Shown here: positions 1-5,984 of the stretch, one piece after another
Position numbering within the stretch: position 1 is the first letter of the stretch
How the letters are laid out: each line of letters starts with the position of its first letter
Source: JBBDIP01 sp050260675
GTDB taxonomy: Bacteria; Bacillota; Sulfobacillia; Fermentithermobacillales; Fermentithermobacillaceae
DNA length: 30,652 nt
Assembly: GCA_050260675.1 (NCBI GenBank)
Contig: JBLNCN010000006.1
Location: 1 to 30,652 of the forward strand
Reading direction: 5' to 3'
The notes under the pieces: generated by a model
What the model was told of the DNA's origin: nothing
The model's input: the letters and a program-made list of their open reading frames with translations, nothing else
Database searches by the model: none
Made by a program: the position numbers and the translations under genes

Positions 1-44
1 CGCCGCCAGCGTTCGTCCTGAGCCAGGATCAAACTCTCCGTTAC
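1..44 (-). rRNA. 16S ribosomal RNA, 5' end only
   Basis: Read on the minus strand, this is the highly conserved start of bacterial 16S rRNA: AGAGTTTGATCCTGGCTCAG is followed by GACGAACGCTGGCGGCG, a form usual in Bacillota. Position 44 as the mature 5' end comes from counting back from AGAGTTTG, which is position 8 in E. coli numbering. The rest of the gene lies beyond the left edge. Confidence 0.97.
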
Positions 45-243
45 ACCTTTTCCTCAAGGCTGCGAAGAATTATCTCCGCTTGCTCAAAGGTTCCTTACGC
101 TGTTCAGTTTTCAAGGACCGAGCACAACAGGCCTTATGTTACTCGTTCGAGGCCTCGTTGTCAACGCTTCTTCGCCATCCGATTATCCTATGCGACGAAG
201 CGTCTTTCGATTAACGCGCCCCGCGTTTCGCGAGGCGTTTTCT
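45..243 (-). ncRNA. rRNA operon leader with boxA-like element
   Basis: This is the transcribed spacer between the putative rrn promoter and mature 16S. It carries TCCTTGAAAACTGAACAG at about 100-117 (minus strand), which resembles the boxA-type antitermination segment common in rrn leaders of Bacillota. TCCTT and AAGGA around it could close a small hairpin. No tRNA or protein gene is visible here. Confidence 0.6.
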
Positions 244-272
244 ATACTAGCACACGAAAAAGGGGGACGCAA
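244..272 (-). promoter_or_regulatory. Putative rRNA operon promoter
   Basis: On the minus strand, TTGCGT (272-267) and TAGTAT (249-244) are exactly 17 bp apart and lie about 200 bp upstream of mature 16S. No better-spaced pair was seen in the leader. A second promoter closer to 16S cannot be excluded. Confidence 0.55.
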
Positions 273-339
273 CAGGCATAACAGTGATTCCAATCTGGGA
301 AATTGCGCCACAATTCCTGCTGTTCCGCGCCGCTTGCCG

Positions 340-474
340 GCGCAGCCGAGCTACAGACTGAGTGGAGCCATCGCGCTACAGGCTCACCGGCGCAGCCACG
401 TCACAGACTCACCCGCGCAGCCGCGCCACAAACTCACCAGCGCAACCGCGCCACAAACTCACCAGCGCAGCCGG
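340..474. repeat. 25-bp imperfect tandem repeat, about 5.4 copies
   Basis: Five head-to-tail 25-bp units start at 340, 365, 390, 415 and 440, with a partial sixth at 465-474. Units 4 and 5 differ by one base; units 1 and 2 are most diverged. The plus-strand unit is roughly GCGCAGCCGCGCCACA followed by AACTCACCA. The length is not a multiple of three, so an open frame across it is not protein-like. The array lies between the HTH gene and the rrn promoter, and that gene's last five codons, stop included, fall in it. Confidence 0.9.
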
Positions 475-944
475 AGGGCTTGGAGCATGACTTGCTTGCT
501 CTTCTCATCGAGGTTCGAAAACACTTCATTAATACAAGCATCTTCTCGAGGGTCGTACATGGCCAACGCCGCCCTCACCAATGCCCGCTCAATAGGGCCC
601 CAAAACCTCGTGGCTCTGTTCACACCGGCGACATCCAACTCCCCCTCGCCCAGGAAGTCATCCAGGGGTTTGGGTAGACAGGACAGGATGTAGATGCACG
701 CCACGAGATCACGGGACCTGGCGCCGGAGAGCTTCTGCATTTCTACGAACCTGGCCCGGTGTATGTAGTCGTTGAAGTACATATTGGGCTCGTCTATGAA
801 CTTATCCAGGTCTTCTTCCTTGACCCTCCACCGATTCCCCACCTTTATCCCTGGGATCTTTCCGGCCTCCAACCAGCCCACTACCGTGCGTCTGGACAGC
901 CCTAGCACCTTTGCTACCTCGTCCGGAGTCAGTACGGTTTTCAT
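459..944 (-). CDS. Excisionase-type HTH DNA-binding protein with uncharacterised C-terminal region
   Basis: The protein has 161 residues. Residues 1-55 form a MerR/excisionase-like helix-turn-helix domain of the HTH_17 type: a TPDEVAKVLGLSRRTVVGWL helix pair, then the GKIPGIKVGNRWRV wing. The remaining ~105 residues are helical-looking and I do not recognise them. The start is the second ATG of the frame, because GGGGAGGA lies about seven bases upstream of it; an ATG 21 bases earlier lacks such a site. The stop codon and last codons lie in the 25-bp repeat array, and the rrn operon follows on the same strand. A DNA-binding role is well supported by family; target and partner are unknown. Stand-alone HTH_17 proteins occur in plasmids, phages and chromosomes, and nothing else here marks a mobile element. 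Confidence 0.8.
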   Translation of the reverse strand: MKTVLTPDEVAKVLGLSRRTVVGWLEAGKIPGIKVGNRWRVKEEDLDKFIDEPNMYFNDYIHRARFVEMQKLSGARSRDLVACIYILSCLPKPLDDFLGEGELDVAGVNRATRFWGPIERALVRAALAMYDPREDACINEVFSNLDEKSKQVMLQALRLRW

Positions 945-1331
945 ACTGGATCCTCCCCTTAACATACGCTAACCTTACATCATTAGGCATTTTCTCTACA
1001 TCAACCTACATTCCAATGGCATGATAAGGCAGTTTTCATTCATTTGTCTACAGTTACATGCGTTTTTGTACCATGCTTGTCGCACGTGTGTTCGCCCACG
1101 AGTCGAGGAGAAAGACGTAGGGGTTGGAGTCGGCAGAACCGCCCACAGGAAAGAGGAGAAAAGTGAAGATGGGATCCGAAGAGGCCCCCGAGAGCGTCCA
1201 GAGAGGCCGAAAGAGACGATGAAGCGACCGGATCCGGGCCTAAGGCGAGGATGAAGAGGGCAAAAAAACGAGGAAGAGACCTGCGAACGTCGAAGTTCAC
1301 GTCACTGAGAGCCTGGAGGCGAAGTGAAAAG
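945..1331. other. Intergenic region with no convincing gene
   Basis: The left part (about 960-1020) holds the HTH gene's upstream region, with ATGTAGGTT and ATGTAAGGTT motifs on the minus strand. The right part (about 1100-1330) is unusually purine-rich on the plus strand and could be a 5' untranslated leader for the MoaD-like gene. Frames crossing it give low-complexity Arg/Glu/Lys peptides without a usable ribosome binding site. Confidence 0.6.
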
Positions 1332-1598
1332 ATGACCAGCGACGCTGGGCCGAATAGCAAGGGCCAAAAAAACGTGGAAGTAAGGGTCTACGGCAGCCCC
1401 AAGAGGCTCCTGCCGGAGGGAGACACCGCGATGGTCGCCTTGGTTGAGGGGGAAACAGTAAAAGCCCTGCTCAGGCGCCTAAACATACCCGACGAGGACG
1501 TTTGGTTGGTCGTTGTGAATGAAGTCGTGGTGAGCGAGGACTTCATCCTCTCGCCCGGCGACAAGGTAGGCATAATGAGCCCCGTGAGCGGGGGCTAG
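1332..1598 (+). CDS. MoaD/ThiS-family ubiquitin-like sulfur-carrier protein
   Basis: The protein has 88 residues from the chosen ATG. The ubiquitin-like fold begins at NVEVRVYGSPK. Typical landmarks follow: a V-x-x-LLRRL helix, the VVVNEVVV strand, the LSPGDKVGIMSPVSGG tail and the terminal Gly-Gly that is adenylated and thiocarboxylated in this family. Such proteins donate sulfur for molybdopterin, tungstopterin, thiamine or related thiolations. No partner enzyme (MoaE, ThiG, ThiF/MoeB) is nearby, so the pathway cannot be named. The start was chosen because the domain begins soon after it and GGAGG lies 12 bases upstream; an earlier in-frame ATG at 1251 would add a basic, non-conserved extension. 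It is followed by a strong hairpin. Confidence 0.8.
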   Translation: MTSDAGPNSKGQKNVEVRVYGSPKRLLPEGDTAMVALVEGETVKALLRRLNIPDEDVWLVVVNEVVVSEDFILSPGDKVGIMSPVSGG

Positions 1599-1696
1599 GC
1601 CGACCAGAATCCAAGCGCCCACGAGTTGGCGGCAAGCACAAATGTGCCGTTATGCAGGCAAAATGCCGCGTATGGCCCTTTCGGATCGGACAACGT

Positions 1697-1725
1697 GAAG
1701 GCCGGACTCTCTCGGTCCGGCCTTC
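1697..1725. terminator. Strong hairpin between convergent genes
   Basis: A perfect 11-bp stem, GAAGGCCGGAC (1697-1707) with GTCCGGCCTTC (1715-1725), has a 7-base loop. It lies between the 3' ends of the MoaD-like gene (plus) and the cyclophilin gene (minus), so it may terminate both. Neither side has a clear U-run, so termination is inferred from position and stem strength. Confidence 0.6.
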
Positions 1726-1783
1726 CCTCACTCCAATAGGCTCGAGTTCGACCAAACCCGCGTTGCCAGGGCCTAATCTGTCC

Positions 1784-2431
1784 CTACTTGGCCGGCGTTC
1801 CCGGTTCCACCGTCACCTTGAGCATCTTGTCGCCGATGGCCAACTGGTCAACTACGTCCATCCCCTGGATAACCTTGCCGAAGATCGCATAGTCCCCGTC
1901 CAGCCCCGTAGCGTCAGCTTTTAATATGTAGAACTGCGATGTTGCCGAATCGCGAGCCTGAGACCTGGCCATCCCGACGGCTCCGCGCACGTTGCTCAGC
2001 TGCCGGTTTATCTCCAGCTTGATGTTCTTCCCCGACCCGCCGTATCCGGTCCCCTGCGGATCGCCGGTCTGAACCACCCAATGCTCAACCCTGTGCCAGA
2101 TCAGCCCGTCGTAGAAACCTGACTTGGCAAGGTCCTCGAAGTTCTTCACGGTTACAGGCACGAGATCCGGGTAGACCTCCATTACGATGAGACCCTTGGT
2201 GGTCTCAATCTTGACTACATCCGGCGTTCCAAACCCCTCCTTATCCCCACGCTGTGTGAAGTAGAATGCCCCGGCCGCGACCACAAGCAGCAGCAAAACG
2301 GCCCATAGCAGCCAATTGCTGGCGCCGCGCCCGGCTGCATCCCTAGATCCGCCTTTGGGACGGGACTTGGAGCCGCCCCCGGACTTCGCGCCACCCGACT
2401 TCTCGCCATTTGGAGACATGTGATCACCCAT
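1784..2431 (-). CDS. Membrane-anchored cyclophilin-type peptidyl-prolyl isomerase
   Basis: The protein has 215 residues. A basic, Gly/Ser/Lys-rich N-terminus precedes one membrane segment, NWLLWAVLLLLVVAAGAFYF (about 37-56), so the catalytic domain is probably extracytoplasmic. The cyclophilin domain begins at VVKIETTKGLIVMEVYPD and shows FYDGLIWHRVEHWVVQTGDP, GTGYGGSG, RGAVGMARS, SATSQFYI and YAIFGKVIQGMDVV. It would catalyse cis-trans isomerisation of X-Pro bonds during folding of exported proteins. The active-site segment has HRVEHWVVQ rather than the usual HRVI..FMIQ pattern, so catalytic strength is uncertain. Start: the ATG at 2431 has GGAAG six bases upstream; an ATG four codons later is possible. 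It is divergent from the peptidase gene. Confidence 0.88.
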   Translation of the reverse strand: MGDHMSPNGEKSGGAKSGGGSKSRPKGGSRDAAGRGASNWLLWAVLLLLVVAAGAFYFTQRGDKEGFGTPDVVKIETTKGLIVMEVYPDLVPVTVKNFEDLAKSGFYDGLIWHRVEHWVVQTGDPQGTGYGGSGKNIKLEINRQLSNVRGAVGMARSQARDSATSQFYILKADATGLDGDYAIFGKVIQGMDVVDQLAIGDKMLKVTVEPGTPAK

Positions 2432-2547
2432 ACAATGCTTCCACGTTAAGGGGCGCATTCCTTGTCTGACTCACGGGTTTGACCAACGAACGAAGGGTTG
2501 ATATTATCAAGCCATACATCAACGAAATTAACAGGGAACGTGATGAT

Positions 2548-3897
2548 ATGGCACAAGATAAGATGAGCAGGGTCATACCGGTGTTCATCGCTCTCAACAA
2601 GGAGATGACCCAGCGCCCTCCCCTTACACCCGTCAGATACGACGTTTCGCTGTCCACTTTTCCAGATAGTCGCTACATTGACGTGCAGGTCAACCTCACA
2701 GTCAGAGCACCGTCCGGGACGGGTCCCACTATCAGGATGTACTTGGGCATCCCCGGGATGAATGTGTTTCATATTCGGAGCGCAAGGGCCGATGGCGATG
2801 CTGCTGAGTACCGGTACCGGAGTCCCCACCTCGACTTGCGTCTTCCGGCCCCGCTGAAAAGCGGGGGTATCGTGCGTGTCGATTTGGCATACCGGGGCAG
2901 CGTAAGCTCGCCCAAGAACTACGTAGGCGTGCAGGGCACGGAGCTCATGGGAGAGGGGCTCTGGCTCCCAGCCGTGTGTTTCCCGGGCCCGAGATTCGAT
3001 ATGAGTATCGTGACCGACGTGCCCGCGGGAGAGGTCACAGCGGCGCCTGGGAGGCCCGTGAGCACGCGCACAGAGGCAGGACGCACGATAACCAAGTGGA
3101 AAAGCGATGTTCCGATCTCCTCCCACACGGTAGTAAGTGGCCCCTTTTTAGTGAGCAACAGGAGTGTCGGGGCGACCACGGTCCAAGTCCTAGTTCAGCG
3201 AGGTTACGAGTCCAGCGCTGACGATCTCTCCCTCTCCGCAACAGCGGTCCTGCGCACCGGCGAAGAGTGGTTTGGCCGGCTCCCGCTTAGCCATATCTAC
3301 CTGGTACAGCCGCGGCGGCCCAGGTATGGCGAGTACGCCCATATGCCATTCATTGTCTATGCCAAGACCAATTTGGCCAAGTCGCCCGACCCTGCATCGC
3401 GGATGAAGCTATTCGAAGCCACCGCCCACGAACTGGGACACTTCTGGTGGGGGAACATCGTGTCCTCGGATCCCGTGAGCGAAGGGTGGTTATCCGAGGG
3501 TTTCGCGGATTTCACAAAGGTTTTAGCCCTTGAGCAGGCCTTTGGCCGCCCTGAAGCGCTCCGAATGCTGGAGAACATGTGCGCGGTCGTGAAGAAGCAG
3601 GGCCAGGTGCCGCCTCTAGCGGTTATCGACATGAGCCACCCCAATCAGGGGCAGATAGTGCGACGACAGGGCGGACTGTTCCTCGAAGCAACCAGGGAGA
3701 AGTATGGAGACGGAAATATGAAGGCCCTGCTCCACCGCATCTATGAGGATTTCAAAGACCGCGCTGTCACCACCCGCGACTTCATCGCAGCCGCCGTAGC
3801 CTGTTTTCCCGGTCCCGGTGTGGAGGCGTTCATGCAGGAGCACCTGTATGGGACGCCGAGGTATGAAATCCAGGAAGGACAGGTGGTCACGAAGTGA
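2548..3897 (+). CDS. M1-type (gluzincin) zinc metallopeptidase
   Basis: The protein has 449 residues from the chosen ATG. The zinc site is complete: H294-E-L-G-H298 followed by FWWGN, then Glu317 in WLSEGFADF, giving the HEXXH-x18-E spacing of the M1 aminopeptidase clan. The N-terminal ~200 residues look like the M1 beta-sandwich (YDVSLSTFPD, IDVQVNLTVRAP). The GxMEN substrate-binding motif of classical M1 aminopeptidases is not visible, and the protein is about half the length of PepN, so the specificity is unknown. There is no signal peptide. AGGGA lies about 10 bases before the chosen start; the frame is open to 2479, so an earlier start is possible. The next gene overlaps its stop by four bases, suggesting translational coupling. 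Confidence 0.82.
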   Translation: MAQDKMSRVIPVFIALNKEMTQRPPLTPVRYDVSLSTFPDSRYIDVQVNLTVRAPSGTGPTIRMYLGIPGMNVFHIRSARADGDAAEYRYRSPHLDLRLPAPLKSGGIVRVDLAYRGSVSSPKNYVGVQGTELMGEGLWLPAVCFPGPRFDMSIVTDVPAGEVTAAPGRPVSTRTEAGRTITKWKSDVPISSHTVVSGPFLVSNRSVGATTVQVLVQRGYESSADDLSLSATAVLRTGEEWFGRLPLSHIYLVQPRRPRYGEYAHMPFIVYAKTNLAKSPDPASRMKLFEATAHELGHFWWGNIVSSDPVSEGWLSEGFADFTKVLALEQAFGRPEALRMLENMCAVVKKQGQVPPLAVIDMSHPNQGQIVRRQGGLFLEATREKYGDGNMKALLHRIYEDFKDRAVTTRDFIAAAVACFPGPGVEAFMQEHLYGTPRYEIQEGQVVTK

Positions 3898-5435
3898 ACA
3901 CGACGGTTGACGTGAGGATGAGCGACGGAATTCCGTTGTCCACCCAGGTAATTGCGCCGGACTCCGGCGGGCCGTGGCCAGTCTTGATTGCCCGGACACC
4001 CTATGGCAAGACTGGCCTCTCAGAATGGCTCTCGGCCTTCACCCTGGGGGGATATGCCGTTGTTGTCCAGGATGTACGAGGTACAGGCGAATCCAAGGGT
4101 TCTTTCTCGTTCCTGCGGGATGAGCTTGCGGATGCGGCTGATACCGGGCAATGGATCTTGGAGCAGCCTTTCTGCAACGGGAGTATCGGCCTTATCGGCA
4201 TCAGCTATCTTGGGGCATCGTCTGTGGGCATTGCCCACGCCTTTCCCAAGAACGTGAAGGCCGCCGTATGGGTGGCTCCGGCGTTGAGCGCCCAGTCGGT
4301 CTTTGGGTCGGAAGGCGCCGTGAGGCTGCATCACAATCTGCCGTGGACGGCCCTTAGTCACCCCAGGTTTGGGGAACTGGATTGGAGTTCGCTCTACCGG
4401 CATCTACCCCTATGGGACGCCCTCCAATCATGCGGCATAGACTCGCCTCTATGGAAGGGTATTTGCTCCTCTGTGCTCGGTACTTCCCCCCTACCGGACC
4501 TTGGCGCGGTGTTCCGCGAAGTCTCGGTGCCCGGTTTGCATTTTGCCGGCCTCTGGGACTTCATGCTGGATGCCTCTTTCTTCGCCTGGGATGCATCCAA
4601 TAGGCCCGGCAGCGCTCCGCAGGCGATGTTCCTTGGGCCTTGGTCCCACAACGGGATAGCCGCCGAAGTCACCAAGAATGCGTATGCGGACTACGGCAGT
4701 GAAGCCTCGTCCGACTTCGGACGCCGGACAATGCAGTGGTTCGATCATTACCTGAAAGGGATTGACTTGCCCGAAGACCTGGCGACGCCCGTCTCGGCCT
4801 ACGTGCCCGGCATTGGATGGCTGAAGTTGGGCGCGTGGCCGGACCCGGCAGCGAGGAACCTCGACCTGTATTTGGGCGATGGAACGCTGTGCCCGGAGGT
4901 ACCGGAAAGCGACAGCCGGGAGTACATCTATGACCCGTCCAACCCCGTCCCGACCGAAGGAGGAGCACTCTGGGAGTTTCCCAAGGCCGGGATAAGCCCG
5001 GGACCGGCGGTCGTGACGACAGGCGACCGACCCGATGTCCTGGTCTTCCAGAGCCCGGTGCTGGACAGAAGAGTAACGGCTCTAGGCCCGGTTGAGGTCC
5101 TGCTCCACGCGACGACGGATGCGCCGTCAACCGACTTCACGGCCAAGCTGATCGACGTGAGCCCCGAGGGAACCCCGAGGATAGTGGGGGACTCTCTATG
5201 TCGAGCGGCAGGTCCAGGGCCTGTAGAGGCCACAATAAGGATGGCAGCGGTGGGTCACGTCTTTGAGAGGGGCCACCGGATACGGCTCGATGTATCCAGT
5301 TCCAACTTCCCGAGGTTTGACCGCAACCTCAACACGGGAGTATCGGGGCTGATCTCAGACCGGATCAGGGCCGCCCGTCAGTCGATCAGGTTCGGAGCGA
5401 ACGCGCCGTCGACGCTGCGCCTCTCAGTCCTGTAA
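3894..5435 (+). CDS. CocE/NonD-family (X-Pro dipeptidyl-peptidase-like) alpha/beta hydrolase
   Basis: The protein has 513 residues, close to the family norm. Residues 1-~300 form the catalytic domain: an oxyanion-region Tyr in ARTPYGKTG, the VQDVRGTGESKG segment, the nucleophile elbow GISYLGAS (Ser104), the acid Asp in GLWDFMLDA and the catalytic His in GPWSHNG. The C-terminal ~200 residues are the jelly-roll domain typical of CocE and X-Pro peptidases. Members cleave esters, acylated substrates or X-Pro peptides, and the substrate cannot be told from sequence. No export signal is seen. The GTG start overlaps the stop of the metallopeptidase (GTGA), so a two-gene peptide- or amide-degrading operon is plausible. 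The 3' end overlaps the convergent pseudogene by 12 bases. Confidence 0.9.
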   Translation: MNTTVDVRMSDGIPLSTQVIAPDSGGPWPVLIARTPYGKTGLSEWLSAFTLGGYAVVVQDVRGTGESKGSFSFLRDELADAADTGQWILEQPFCNGSIGLIGISYLGASSVGIAHAFPKNVKAAVWVAPALSAQSVFGSEGAVRLHHNLPWTALSHPRFGELDWSSLYRHLPLWDALQSCGIDSPLWKGICSSVLGTSPLPDLGAVFREVSVPGLHFAGLWDFMLDASFFAWDASNRPGSAPQAMFLGPWSHNGIAAEVTKNAYADYGSEASSDFGRRTMQWFDHYLKGIDLPEDLATPVSAYVPGIGWLKLGAWPDPAARNLDLYLGDGTLCPEVPESDSREYIYDPSNPVPTEGGALWEFPKAGISPGPAVVTTGDRPDVLVFQSPVLDRRVTALGPVEVLLHATTDAPSTDFTAKLIDVSPEGTPRIVGDSLCRAAGPGPVEATIRMAAVGHVFERGHRIRLDVSSSNFPRFDRNLNTGVSGLISDRIRAARQSIRFGANAPSTLRLSVL

Positions 5436-5928
5436 TGCGCTGCTGACGACTTCGAGGAGCCAGGCCTCCTCTTCGCCGATGTTTTCGCATAGCCTGGCAG
5501 CGGCAAGCGGGGCTCTCCACGCCCTGAGTTCACCCTCCGACAGGCCGCTCAGTTCGAGATACCTCTTGACGTAGGCGTCACGGGCAGGCGGCTCGACTAG
5601 CTCGATTATCGCCCGCTCTTCCGGGCTCCGGCTGTAGTTGATTCCTGCGTCCAGCATGAGAACGCTGCGTGCGACGTCCGCCAGAGGATTGCCCAGGCTG
5701 GCGTTGTCCCAATCGATGATCTTCCATCCACCGGCTGTCAGGATGACGTTGTTAAGGTTCAAGTCTCCATGGCAGAGGACATTGCCTTCGGGAAGACCTT
5801 CCAGCACTGCGAGAACTGTCAATCCATGCTGTGGACGCGCCCGGCTGGAACAGCTTCAGGACCTTCCCCTTGCCCCACGCGTACACGCTGCACCTGAGGC
5901 CGCTACCCAGAAGTGGTCCCAGTTTCAT
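5424..5928 (-). pseudogene. Aminoglycoside-phosphotransferase (APH) family kinase, internally deleted and frameshifted
   Basis: Two parts of one kinase fold sit in different frames. The first, from an ATG at 5928 preceded by GGGGGAG, carries an N-lobe: GPLLGSGLRCSVYAWGKG (nucleotide loop) and KVLKLF (lysine). It then breaks near 5815-5830. The second frame resumes directly with LEGLPEGNVLCHGDLNLNN (Brenner-type catalytic loop HGDxxxxN) and IIDWDNASLGNPLADVAR (metal-binding Asp). Intact family members have roughly 80-120 residues between these parts (family knowledge), so a deletion plus frameshift is inferred. A CCCCGG/CCGGGG hairpin (5940-5960) sits just before the ribosome binding site. The gene follows carB closely. 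The second frame could begin at a TTG but would lack the nucleotide loop. Confidence 0.75.
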
Positions 5929-5984
5929 CCCTATCACTCCCCCGGTTGCTTTCGCCGGGGTGTGGGAAGGCCCCTCTACCTGGA

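Noticed and set aside
340..474. CRISPR array
   Set aside because: The 25-bp units are directly adjacent with no unique spacers and no cas genes nearby; this is a plain tandem repeat.
136..693. Plus-strand open frame of 185 codons over the rRNA leader and the tandem repeat
   Set aside because: It crosses the rrn leader and runs antisense to the HTH gene; the 25-bp period is out of phase with codons and no ribosome binding site is present.
1021..1254. Small plus-strand gene of 77 codons
   Set aside because: Low-complexity Arg/Glu/Lys content from a purine-rich stretch, no family resemblance and no ribosome binding site.
5800..5840. Programmed ribosomal frameshift joining the two kinase parts
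   Set aside because: About 100 residues of the kinase fold are missing at the junction and no slippery sequence or stimulatory structure is visible; deletion explains it better.
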